In this document: positions 19,152 through 28,214 of the stretch, piece by piece | How the letters are laid out: every line of letters starts with the position of its first letter | Numbering within the stretch: position 1 is the first letter of the stretch | DNA from: Sphingomonas sp. | Lineage (GTDB): Bacteria; Pseudomonadota; Alphaproteobacteria; Sphingomonadales; Sphingomonadaceae | Assembly (NCBI RefSeq): GCF_003248515.1 | Contig: NZ_QFOB01000004.1 | Coordinates: forward strand, 372,001 to 436,000 | DNA length: 64,000 nt | Reading direction: 5' to 3' | The notes under the pieces: generated by a model | The model's database searches: none | What the model was told of the DNA's origin: nothing | Seen by the model: the letters and a program-made list of their open reading frames with translations, nothing else | Made by a program: the position numbers and the translations under genes

Positions 19152-22034
19152 TCAATATTTGAAGCGCAGGCCGACGCGATAGGCGCGACCGACGACATCG
19201 TAGAGGGTGGGGTTCGTCTGCAGGCCGCTGGTGCCGACCTGGGCCACGACCGGCGGATCCTTGTCGAGCAGATTCTCGATCTTGAAGAAGATCTCCATCT
19301 GGCTGCTGCCGGCGGGCTTCAGGTGATAGACGCCCGCAAGATCGACATAGGCCGCGCCCTTGATCCGGTTGTTGTCGATGTCGACGCCGGACGTCCACGC
19401 ATTGTCATAGACGCCCTTGCTGATCGTGCGCAGCGTGATGAGGCCGGACACGCGCGCATCATCGTAGCCCAGCGTGACGAACCAGCGCCACTTGGGCGCG
19501 TCGGCCGTATTCTGCCCGGCCGCCTCGGTGACGACGCCGCCGTTGATCGTCGTGCGCTTGGCGATATGCGATCCCAGCGCGCGCAGCGTGACGGTGCCGC
19601 CCATGCCATCGAAGATATCGCCCAGCGGCTGCCGGAAGCTCGCCTCCACGTCGAAGCCGCGCGTCTTCAGCGTCGCCAGATTGATCGGCTGGGTGATGAT
19701 CTGCGTCATCACGCCGGCGCTGTTGCGAGTGATATACTGGCAGAGCGTCGCCTCGCCGCGATAGCAGCGGTCCACCACGTCCTGGCTGCCGAGCGTCGTG
19801 ATCGCATCGTTGAGCTTGATCGAATAATAATCGAACGAGCCGGTGAACTGGCGCAGCCATGACGGCGAATAGACGATGCCAAGGCTCGTCGTGTCGGCCT
19901 TTTCCGGCTTCAGATCGAGATTGCCGATCGTGACGCGGGTGAGCCGCGTGACGACGAGGTTGCGTGTCGGATCGGATACGTCCTGCGCCTGCGTGTTGCC
20001 GGCGGCAAACAGCTCCGTCAGGTTTGGCGCGCGGATATCGCGCGAGCGCACGGCGCGCAGGCGGATATCGTTGATGGGCTTCCAGGTGAGGCCCGCCTTC
20101 CACGTCTCCACACCGCCGCTGGTGCTGTAATCGGTGTAGCGGCCGGCGGCGTTGAATTCGAGGCTGCGCAACAGGGGCAGATTCTCAGCCAGCGGCACGA
20201 CGATTTCGGCAAACGCCTCCTTCACGTCATAGCTGCCGTTCGTGCCCTTGAAATTGCCGGTGTAGAAGCCGTTCACGGCCGAGATGGCATCGCCCGTGCC
20301 GCTGACCTCTTCCTTGCGATATTCGATGCCGGTCGCGAGGCTGACCGGGCCGGCCCACAGGCTGAACGGCTCACCGCTGATGCTGGCGGCGGCGACATTC
20401 TGCTTGAGCGACAGCTTCTGGCTGGCCGTGCCCTTCACATAGGCGATCGCCTCCGGCGAAGCGACGCCATAGCCGAAGATGTTGAGCGGGACGCAGCCGT
20501 CGGTGGGATTGGTCAGCGTCGAACGGCAGATGATCTGGCCGGAGGAATTGCGCACCGCATCGATCGCCTGCGCGAAGCGGGCGACGTTGGTGGTATTGTA
20601 GAGGAAGGATCGGGTGTCGGTCTGGCCATATTGATAATAGGCATCCCACGTCCACTCCCCGAATACCTTGCCCGTCAGCGCGGCCGCCGTGCGATAGGTT
20701 TTGCGGGTCGCCACGTTGAACGGCACACCCAGATCATAGGTGGAATAGCCGTAGCGGAAGCTGGTGATGCCCAGCGATGCCGCCTGCGCGCGAATGCTGT
20801 CCGGCAGGAAGGCATTGGTGGCCGAGACGGTGAGATTGCCCGGATAGCGCTGATAGGCGGCGCCGTTCGATGCCTGCGAATAGCCGTAGGATCCTTCCAG
20901 GCTGAACTCGATATCGTCGGTCAGTTCGTAGCTGGCCCGCGCGAAGCCGGCATAACGCTTCAGGTTCGAATCCAGCGCGATCAGATTGCCTTCGAACCAG
21001 CTGTTGCCGCCCACCATCAGCGGATCGCTCAGCAATGTGCCGCGCTGGAACGGCAGCACCTGTCCGTTGAACCCGAATTGCTGGTTGGCGAAGGCCGCCG
21101 CCTGCGCCGTCGTCAGCCCGGTCGGCGTGATGACGCCGCCCTTGGCCACGGTGAGATTGTTGGCGTTGCTGGCGATGATGCGGCGCGGCTGGCCGTTGGT
21201 GGCGGTATAATTGGGATTGGTCAGCAGGTTCGTCTGGTTGAACCATTTCCGCTTGGAAGGATCGATACCGGCGATGCCCTGCTGATACTGGCCTTCCACG
21301 CTGGCGAGGAAATGGCCCCGCCCGCCCGCGAAAGGCGTGCCGAAGGCCAGATAGCCGCTGCTGTTCGCATCGTCGCCGCGATCCGTGATGCCAGCCGAAA
21401 TCGATCCCTTGATGCCGGTGAACTTCTTCTGGAGGATGAAGTTGACGACACCCGCCACGGCATCGGAGCCATAAGCGGCAGAGGCGCCGCCCGTCACCAC
21501 GTCGACCCGCTCGACGAGCGCGCTCGGCAGATTGTTGATATCCACCGCCGCATTGACCGAGGAGGCCACGACGCGCCGGCCATCAAGCAGCACGAGCGTG
21601 CGGTTCGATCCCAGCGAACGCAGGTTCAGCGTGTTGAGGCCGTTGGTGCCGGTGCTCGTATTGCCGTTGCCGGTGCGCGTGGTGGAGCTGCCGCTGAGCT
21701 GTGGCATCTGGTTGACGAAATCGGCGATGTTGGCCGGGGCCGCCTTCTGGATTTCCTGGATCCCGACGACGGTGGTGGGCGTCGGCGCGGAAAAGCCGTT
21801 GCGCGTGATGCGCGATCCGGTGACGACGATATCGCTGGCGACAGCCTCGCTCACGCCGGCGGATGCGGCCGGCTGCACCTCCGCGGCGGCGGGCTCGGCG
21901 CCCGCGGCCGGGGCGGACTGGACGGTCTGCGCCTGAGCCAGGGCGACCGGCGCTCCGAAAGCACCGGAAACGGCCAAAATCGCGGCGCCGTGCAGCAGGC
22001 GCGACCGGCTCGTCGCGCGGAAGTCATTTCCCAC
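19152..22034 (-). CDS. TonB-dependent outer-membrane receptor linked to talarate/galactarate use
   Basis: This is a 960-residue receptor. The GTG at 22034 was chosen because AGGGAGAG lies just before it and it is followed by a normal signal peptide ending near PVALAQA. The plug domain has VVTGSRITRNG and the motif ALVERVDVVTGGASAAYGSDAVAG. The large barrel ends in VGLRFKY. There is no STN domain. It starts an operon with the B3-like hydrolase and the talarate/galactarate dehydratase, so it probably imports an aldarate, an aldarolactone or an oligosaccharide that carries one. Confidence 0.92.
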   Translation of the reverse strand: MGNDFRATSRSRLLHGAAILAVSGAFGAPVALAQAQTVQSAPAAGAEPAAAEVQPAASAGVSEAVASDIVVTGSRITRNGFSAPTPTTVVGIQEIQKAAPANIADFVNQMPQLSGSSTTRTGNGNTSTGTNGLNTLNLRSLGSNRTLVLLDGRRVVASSVNAAVDINNLPSALVERVDVVTGGASAAYGSDAVAGVVNFILQKKFTGIKGSISAGITDRGDDANSSGYLAFGTPFAGGRGHFLASVEGQYQQGIAGIDPSKRKWFNQTNLLTNPNYTATNGQPRRIIASNANNLTVAKGGVITPTGLTTAQAAAFANQQFGFNGQVLPFQRGTLLSDPLMVGGNSWFEGNLIALDSNLKRYAGFARASYELTDDIEFSLEGSYGYSQASNGAAYQRYPGNLTVSATNAFLPDSIRAQAASLGITSFRYGYSTYDLGVPFNVATRKTYRTAAALTGKVFGEWTWDAYYQYGQTDTRSFLYNTTNVARFAQAIDAVRNSSGQIICRSTLTNPTDGCVPLNIFGYGVASPEAIAYVKGTASQKLSLKQNVAAASISGEPFSLWAGPVSLATGIEYRKEEVSGTGDAISAVNGFYTGNFKGTNGSYDVKEAFAEIVVPLAENLPLLRSLEFNAAGRYTDYSTSGGVETWKAGLTWKPINDIRLRAVRSRDIRAPNLTELFAAGNTQAQDVSDPTRNLVVTRLTRVTIGNLDLKPEKADTTSLGIVYSPSWLRQFTGSFDYYSIKLNDAITTLGSQDVVDRCYRGEATLCQYITRNSAGVMTQIITQPINLATLKTRGFDVEASFRQPLGDIFDGMGGTVTLRALGSHIAKRTTINGGVVTEAAGQNTADAPKWRWFVTLGYDDARVSGLITLRTISKGVYDNAWTSGVDIDNNRIKGAAYVDLAGVYHLKPAGSSQMEIFFKIENLLDKDPPVVAQVGTSGLQTNPTLYDVVGRAYRVGLRFKY

Positions 22035-22205
22035 GTCTCTCTCCCTTTTATTGTCACCCGGATCAAAAGAGGAAGAGCCTGTCACGCCTCTTCATCAATC
22101 TTCCGGGCATCTTGTCTTTGATGCCATCATCACTGTGTGGCCCGGGCCCGCCATGGTCCAATGCTGATGGCGGATCGGGCAATGCAGCGACGGCATGAAT
22201 TGATT

Positions 22206-22222
22206 CTGATCTTGTGGATCAG
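22206..22222. promoter_or_regulatory. 17-bp perfect palindrome upstream of the TonB receptor operon
   Basis: CTGATC (22206-22211) and GATCAG (22217-22222) are perfect arms about a five-base centre. The site is 172 bp before the receptor GTG and 25 bp after the stop of the Tat-exported protein. No T run follows on either strand, so an operator is more likely than a terminator. A degenerate relative precedes kdgD. Confidence 0.45.
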
Positions 22223-22246
22223 CGCGAAAGCGGGCCGCCGCCTCGA

Positions 22247-24235
22247 TCAGTAAGCGAGCGTCCCGTTCTGCCGGGCGGGCGGCGTGCGGATGTCCTTGCG
22301 GGAATCCTCGGCGAAGCGCGCCGGCTCGCTGGAAAGCGCCGCATCCGTGAGCGGGCCGCCCCAAGGGAAATCCAGCGTCGGCGGATTGGCATAGCGGCGC
22401 ATCTTCAGCACGAGCCGCGCGCCGGCGCCGGGCGCCAGCCGCACCGTGACGGAGCGTGCATTGACCGGCCTGGCGGAACCCGTCCCCTCCGCGATCGAAA
22501 GGATCTGATGCTCGCCATAGGCGCCGCCCTGGATGGTCACGGTCCGCGCCTCCGTCGGGCTGCAATTGACGATCGAGACCCCGGTCGCATCGGTGGTGAG
22601 CATGTCCACCAGCGCGGCGACATCCGGTGGGACGCCCGGCCGCCGCGCATCCGGATCGAAGTAACGCAGCCGCGAGAATTGCAGCGCACCGCCCACATGG
22701 GGGGATTTTTCCGACCAGCCCGGCCGCCCGACATGGGCGCCGCCCTGCATCAGCATGATGAGCGCGGAAACGCTGGCCGGATTATAATCCATCACCGTAT
22801 CCACGAAGCGCGTATCCGGCAGCGTCTGATCCGCGCGCACCGCCTCCGCCGTATCGCGAATATGATCCAGGGCGCCACGCAGCGCCGTGACAGGGAAGGC
22901 CGGATTCTTGCCATCCAGGTATTGGAAGAAGGGATGATCGGGCGCGCGGGCGCGATCCGAAGGCTTCATCGAAAGCAGGTAGATATCCTGCGCGCCGACC
23001 GCCCATTTGGCGGGCTTGAAGCTATACCAGCCCTTGTCGCCATACATGGTGGGATATTGCATCTTGCCATCGATCATCTTGCCGTTGGCGTTGATGCGGT
23101 CGGTCATCCGGCGCCAGACATCGAGATATTTGTCGTCGCCGGTGAGCAGATAGGCGTTGAAGAAGCCGACGATCGCATAGGGGATGCGGTTGCGATCCTC
23201 GGGCTTGCCCGTCATCGGCACGATCGGGCTGAACGACCAGCCATAGGTGCCGCCATACCATTTGCCGCCGGCCTCGCCGCCGATCGTGCCGTCATAGCCT
23301 ATATTGGTGGGAACGATGTCATTATTGGCCCTGGCGCGATCTACCCAGGCATCGACATATTCCACGATCCAGGCGCGATATTTCGGCTCATGCGCCAGCA
23401 TGTAGGCATTGAGCACCAGGCCCGTCGCCTCCAGGTTCAAGGGATGATCGCCCGTGGTTTCGGTATAATCCTTGAAGTGGGCGAGCATCTCCTCATAGCT
23501 GCGCTCGCCGTGCAGCAGCGCGGAGGGATCGATGCCGGTCAGGTCGATGGGATCGCCCGCCCAGTCAAGCGCCGTCGCCTTGCGCATGAGGGGGCCACGG
23601 CTGCCGTTGAACAGGCTGCGAATGATCTTGTGCTTGGGATCGTAATTGGGCGCATCCTTGTCCTCGCCCGTATAGAATCCGGCGAAGCGGCGTACGCGAT
23701 TACGGAACTTCTGCGAATAGGGATCGCCCAGCCCCATGATGTTGAAGACGGACAGCCCCTCGCCATTGTGCTGCCAGTCCATCATGACCGGAAATTCCTT
23801 GAAGTACATGCCGTTGCGGGCGAATGGCACGTCCTTCGTCTTCGCCAGCGTGAACTGGCGGACATGGCCTTCATAGGCCAGTTCATAGAGCTGGCGGATC
23901 TTCTCCGAGCCGCCAAGCTGGTAGAGGTGCGGCCAATCGTTGACATTCTCGATCGCATCGTCGGGGCCGTCATCCCCGCCCCAGCGCTCGATGGCCTGAA
24001 AGAAGCCGGTCTGCTGATCGTAATAGCGGGCGAAGAAGGCCTCGCACGCCGGCGTGTGGGCATCCAGCAAGGCCCGCTCCAGCAGCGCCCATTCCGGTGG
24101 CGCCATCGGCGTGCCGATCTCCAGCAGGGGCGCTTCGGCGGCCGCCCCGGTGAGCGGCATCACCGCCGCCGACAGCGCCAGTGCCGTCGTGCCGAACAGG
24201 AAATCGCGTCGGCTCGTGCCCATCCCACTCTCCAT
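22247..24235 (-). CDS. Tat-exported protein of unknown function, possible (alpha/alpha)6-type carbohydrate enzyme
   Basis: The 662-residue product begins with a clear twin-arginine signal (SRRDFLFG and then a hydrophobic run to about residue 34). The body is helix-rich, with many conserved-looking Trp, Tyr and Gly motifs such as DWPHLYQLGG, MMDWQHNGEG, HPLNLEATG and GGKWYGGTYGW. A beta-type C-terminal part of about 130 residues follows. That pattern recalls (alpha/alpha)6-toroid hydrolases or lyases, but no family signature or catalytic residue was recognised. Starts at 24235 (AAGGGG eight bases upstream) or 24223 are both possible. It lies upstream of the receptor operon on the same strand, so a periplasmic role in sugar-acid release is plausible. 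Confidence 0.7.
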   Translation of the reverse strand: MESGMGTSRRDFLFGTTALALSAAVMPLTGAAAEAPLLEIGTPMAPPEWALLERALLDAHTPACEAFFARYYDQQTGFFQAIERWGGDDGPDDAIENVNDWPHLYQLGGSEKIRQLYELAYEGHVRQFTLAKTKDVPFARNGMYFKEFPVMMDWQHNGEGLSVFNIMGLGDPYSQKFRNRVRRFAGFYTGEDKDAPNYDPKHKIIRSLFNGSRGPLMRKATALDWAGDPIDLTGIDPSALLHGERSYEEMLAHFKDYTETTGDHPLNLEATGLVLNAYMLAHEPKYRAWIVEYVDAWVDRARANNDIVPTNIGYDGTIGGEAGGKWYGGTYGWSFSPIVPMTGKPEDRNRIPYAIVGFFNAYLLTGDDKYLDVWRRMTDRINANGKMIDGKMQYPTMYGDKGWYSFKPAKWAVGAQDIYLLSMKPSDRARAPDHPFFQYLDGKNPAFPVTALRGALDHIRDTAEAVRADQTLPDTRFVDTVMDYNPASVSALIMLMQGGAHVGRPGWSEKSPHVGGALQFSRLRYFDPDARRPGVPPDVAALVDMLTTDATGVSIVNCSPTEARTVTIQGGAYGEHQILSIAEGTGSARPVNARSVTVRLAPGAGARLVLKMRRYANPPTLDFPWGGPLTDAALSSEPARFAEDSRKDIRTPPARQNGTLAY

Positions 24236-24506
24236 GAACTGCGCCCCTTCTTGCGAGGCCTTATCAGGAACGAGGGATAGGGCCGCCGTCCCGGCCCGAC
24301 CAAACCAAAACCGCTATCGATTGATGCGGCGATTGAATGTTGCGCGCTTTCCGCCCGGACGGCAGCCCTTCCGGCGGGTCCGCGCCGCACTGGCCGCAGT
24401 GCAACCCGCCCTTACGACGAAGGAAAGGGCGATGCCCCGGCCGGCGCGATACCGGGGATCGGGCGTGAACAAGGCCCGCAGCGAACTCCGCTCCGGGCCT
24501 GCCGCA

Positions 24507-27074
24507 TCAATATTTCGCCCGCAGCGTCACGCCATAGCGGGCCGGCTGGTTATAGTTGACCGTCCGCCCGAGATAGGCCGTCACGCCCGCGCCCGAGGGC
24601 GCCGTCAGCAACGCCTGCGAGATGATATTCTTCTCGTTGGTCGCGTTGTTCGCATAGACTGAAATATCGTATTTGCCATTGTCCAGCCGAACGCCGGCCC
24701 GCAGGTTGAGATTGAACTGATTGGGCACCCGCGTGTAGATCGACTGGGTCACACCCGTCCCATAGGATGTGGTGTAGCTATATTGGGCATAGCTGTAGAA
24801 CTCGGTGCCCGGCGCGATCCGGAAATCCCAGGATGGCGTAACGGACAGTGCCCATTTGGGTGAATAGGGCGCCTGCTGGCCCTTGGCATCGATATTGGCG
24901 ATGCCGTTATAGCTCAGTTCCGCAGGCGCCGGCAGCGAAGGCGCCCGCGTATAGATGCCGTCATTATAATTGCCGTCGAACGTCAGGCGAATCCCGGAGC
25001 CCAGATCGGCGGCTAGGCTCCATTCGAAGCCCCGCGCACGGATATCGCCCACATTGGTGGCGCCCCGCTGCGGCGTGCCATTCGGCAGGGTGAAGGAAAC
25101 GGATGTCTGGAAGCCCTCCAGTTTCTCCTGATAGGCCGCCAGCGCCAGCGTCAGGCGGCGATCGAACAGCGAAGCCTTGATGCCGGCCTCGATATTCTTG
25201 GTCTTGGTGGGCTTCACATCGGGCGCCGAGGGATCCAGCGCGCGGTTGTTGAGATCCAGCCCGCCGGCCTGAAAACCCGTGGCATAGGTCACGTAGGTCG
25301 TGAGATCCGGCGTGATCTTGTAGGACAGGCTGACCGTGCCCGAGACATTGTCGTTGGATGTCGATCTGCCGAGCGCATAGCCGGTGCTGGCAACGCCGGC
25401 CGGATAGCCGGGCACCGTATAGGCCACGCCCGCATTCCGCTGGACCGCATCGATCGCATTGTAGAAGGCCAGCAACTGGGCGTTGGTGATCCCGGCCGGC
25501 AGCGAAGTCGGCAGCTGGCTGGTATCCACCGGGCTGCTGCCGGTCTTGCGATCATAGGTGTATCGCACCCCCCCGGTCAGATCCAGCGTGCTGCTGATAT
25601 GCCAGGTCGCCTGGCCATAGGCGGCCGCATTCTTGTTCGTGACGCGCGTATCCTCGATGATCTGCACGCCGGTCAGCTGGGAACGGAAGGAAAGCGGGAT
25701 CGGCGTGAAGGCCGTGCCGGCCAGCGTATTATAGGCATTGTACCAGGGAATGACGTCCGCGCCGAATTGATGGATCACATAATGATCCTTCAGCTTTGAA
25801 TGATAAAGAAACGCGCCGGCCTGCCATTCGATGGGGCCGTGGCTGTTCGAAGCCAGCCGGAATTCCTGGCTGAACTGATCGTTCCGGCTGATCGCCATAT
25901 TCTGATAGATGTCGAGGGGCGAGCTGTCGCTGTCTTGCGGCGGATTGAAGGTCCAGAGCCGCCAGGCGCTGATGGATGTCAGCGTGGCCCAACCGAAATC
26001 ATAGTCGGCCGTGACGGACACACCCGCATTCTTCGTCTTCATATGATTGTAGTTGTTGGTGATATTGGTCTTCGGATCGATCGCCAGATTCCAGTTCTGC
26101 ACACCACCGAAATTCGAGAGCTGGCTGAGCGCGTTGCGCGCGTTGGTGACCCTCGCCTGCTGGGCCGCCGTGGTGTTGATGCCCCAGTTTCCGGGGCCGA
26201 ACAGTTCCACGATCCCGCCACCCGAACTGAAGCCCGAGGAACTGTCGCTTTCGACGTTCAGATCGCCCGCGATATTGATCTTGAGATCGCCGGCATTGAT
26301 CAGGAATTGCTGGCGCACGCCCCAACGCCCGGTTCCCGCCGTCCTGGAATCGTCGGTCGCGGTCGGGGCGTAGATGCCCTTCTGCGTCGCCGCATCGCGG
26401 AAGGCCGGGCGGAACGGCGTCGAGATCCAGCCATCCGATCGGGTTCCATATGCCACGGTGCGGAAGGCGATATTGTCCGTGAGCGGGCCGGTGATGATCG
26501 CCTTGCCCTGCGCGAAATTATACCGGCCATAGGAGACTTCGAAGGTCTGCCCGGCCGTGAAACTGGGCTTGTTGAAGGTGATGTTCAGCGCGCCCGCCGC
26601 CGCGTTACGGCCGAACAGGGTTCCCTGGGGACCACGCAGCACTTCGAAGCTCTGCACGTCGACCAGATCCTGGAGCACCTGGCCGGGCCGCGCCTGATAG
26701 ACGCCATCGAAATAGACGCCGATCGCATTGTCGAGGCCATCAGCGGCGGTGGGCGCATAGCCGATGCCACGGATCGTCACGGAGAAATTGCGCGGATTGC
26801 CGCCCGTGGAATTCAGGCCCGGCGTCTGATCGATCAGGCTCTGTAGATCGATCGTTCCTTTCCGCTGCAGGGTTTCGCCGCTGATCGCCTGCACGGAGAT
26901 GGGCACGTCCTGGATGTTTTCGGCGCGGCGGCGCGCGGTCACCACCACTTCGGGTGAATTGCCCGCATCCGCCGCCACGGCGGCATCCGCGACCGGATCC
27001 GCCGCCGCCGCGGCCGAAGCGAGGGTGCCCGACAGGGCCGCGGCGAGGAACGCGCGCTGACGCCGATGGATCAT
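24507..27074 (-). CDS. TonB-dependent outer-membrane receptor, divergent from the sulfonate operon
   Basis: This is an 855-residue receptor from the ATG at 27074, which has GAAGGGG upstream. A signal peptide ends near ASAAAAAD. The plug domain has EVVVTARRRAENIQDVP and FEVLRGPQGTLFGRN, and the barrel ends in TLRAKY. There is no STN domain. It is transcribed away from the aldo/keto reductase and ssu genes across a 162-bp shared upstream region, so it may bring in a sulfonate, sulfated ligand or similar acid. The 271-bp gap before the next minus gene contains only short GC-rich inverted repeats. Confidence 0.92.
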   Translation of the reverse strand: MIHRRQRAFLAAALSGTLASAAAAADPVADAAVAADAGNSPEVVVTARRRAENIQDVPISVQAISGETLQRKGTIDLQSLIDQTPGLNSTGGNPRNFSVTIRGIGYAPTAADGLDNAIGVYFDGVYQARPGQVLQDLVDVQSFEVLRGPQGTLFGRNAAAGALNITFNKPSFTAGQTFEVSYGRYNFAQGKAIITGPLTDNIAFRTVAYGTRSDGWISTPFRPAFRDAATQKGIYAPTATDDSRTAGTGRWGVRQQFLINAGDLKINIAGDLNVESDSSSGFSSGGGIVELFGPGNWGINTTAAQQARVTNARNALSQLSNFGGVQNWNLAIDPKTNITNNYNHMKTKNAGVSVTADYDFGWATLTSISAWRLWTFNPPQDSDSSPLDIYQNMAISRNDQFSQEFRLASNSHGPIEWQAGAFLYHSKLKDHYVIHQFGADVIPWYNAYNTLAGTAFTPIPLSFRSQLTGVQIIEDTRVTNKNAAAYGQATWHISSTLDLTGGVRYTYDRKTGSSPVDTSQLPTSLPAGITNAQLLAFYNAIDAVQRNAGVAYTVPGYPAGVASTGYALGRSTSNDNVSGTVSLSYKITPDLTTYVTYATGFQAGGLDLNNRALDPSAPDVKPTKTKNIEAGIKASLFDRRLTLALAAYQEKLEGFQTSVSFTLPNGTPQRGATNVGDIRARGFEWSLAADLGSGIRLTFDGNYNDGIYTRAPSLPAPAELSYNGIANIDAKGQQAPYSPKWALSVTPSWDFRIAPGTEFYSYAQYSYTTSYGTGVTQSIYTRVPNQFNLNLRAGVRLDNGKYDISVYANNATNEKNIISQALLTAPSGAGVTAYLGRTVNYNQPARYGVTLRAKY

Positions 27075-27236
27075 TGGAATTGCCCCTTCTCGAATTTCTG
27101 GAAGGCGCATTTGACTAGAAACCATAATTCCTATCGGGTAACTAGAGAATCTGCGTCCCGCATAAGTTTTTCTGCATCGCGGCGAATGCGGGTCCGGTGC
27201 CAGAAACTGGGCAGCCGGGGTGGCAGGAGATCGAGA

Positions 27237-28184
27237 ATGGCGAAGATCGGATCATTGAACGTCAGTGCGCAGGGCTTTGGCGCGATGGGGCTTTCGTCCG
27301 TTTACGGGCAGGCGGACGACGCGGAATCGATCCGCACGATCCATCGCGCGATCGAGCTTGGCGTCACCTTCTTCGATACCGCGACCGCCTATGGCAGCGG
27401 CCATAACGAGGAATTGCTGGGCAAGGCGATCGCCGGCCGGCGCAACGGCCTGGTCATCGCCAGCAAGTTCACCCACGCCCGGCAGGATGGCACGCGGACC
27501 AGCCCGCGCGCGGCCGTGGAAGCCAGCCTGCGCCGGCTCAATGTCGACCATATCGATCTCTATTATCTCCACCGCGTCGATACGCTGGTGCCGATCGAGG
27601 AATCGGTTGGCCTGCTCGGCCAACTGAAGGACGAAGGGAAGATCGGCGGCGTCGGCATATCCGAAGCGAGCGCCGCGCAGATCCGCCGCGCGCATGCGGA
27701 AAGCCCGCTGACGGCGCTACAGAGCGAATATTCGCTGTGGACCCGCGACGTGGAGGTGGAGATTCTCGCCGCCACGCGCGAACTGGGCATCGGCTTCGTC
27801 GCCTATAGCCCGCTCGGCCGGGGCTTCCTGGCGGGGGCCGAATCCAGCGGAGCCACCGATCGCCGCGCGATCCATCCACGTTTCAGGCCCGATGCCATTG
27901 CAGCCAATTCGGTTCGCCGGCGGACGATCGAGGATGTCGCGGAGCGGCTGCGCGTAACGCCCGCGCAGGTGAGCCTCGCCTGGGTGCTTGCCAAGGGCGT
28001 CGTGCCCATTCCCGGCACGCGACACATTCGCCATCTGGAAGACAATTGGGCGGCCGGCGACATTCACCTCGACGAGGGCACGATCGAGGAACTGGAAGCC
28101 GCCTTCCCGCGCGGCGCCACCTTCGGCGACCGCTATCCGCCGGAGCAGCTCAGGCAGGTTCCCGCCGAGCCGGCGCTGGCCTGA
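27237..28184 (+). CDS. Aldo/keto reductase
   Basis: This 315-residue NADPH-dependent oxidoreductase has the catalytic tetrad visible as Asp47 and Tyr52 in FFDTATAYG, Lys77 in IASKFTH and His112 in YLHRVD. The C-terminal GVVPIPGTRH is a cofactor-binding segment. The ATG at 27237 has AGGAG eight bases upstream; the longer open frame upstream has no such support. It lies 30 bases before ssuA and may reduce an aldehyde released by desulfonation. That role is an inference from position. Confidence 0.9.
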   Translation: MAKIGSLNVSAQGFGAMGLSSVYGQADDAESIRTIHRAIELGVTFFDTATAYGSGHNEELLGKAIAGRRNGLVIASKFTHARQDGTRTSPRAAVEASLRRLNVDHIDLYYLHRVDTLVPIEESVGLLGQLKDEGKIGGVGISEASAAQIRRAHAESPLTALQSEYSLWTRDVEVEILAATRELGIGFVAYSPLGRGFLAGAESSGATDRRAIHPRFRPDAIAANSVRRRTIEDVAERLRVTPAQVSLAWVLAKGVVPIPGTRHIRHLEDNWAAGDIHLDEGTIEELEAAFPRGATFGDRYPPEQLRQVPAEPALA

Positions 28185-28214
28185 ACGATCACGCGGCATT
28201 CCGGAAACCGGCCG

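Noticed and set aside
18070..19398. A longer metallo-hydrolase starting at 19398
   Set aside because: The added N-terminus overlaps the TonB receptor gene and has no signal peptide. The ATG at 19104 has a ribosome site and a clean signal peptide.
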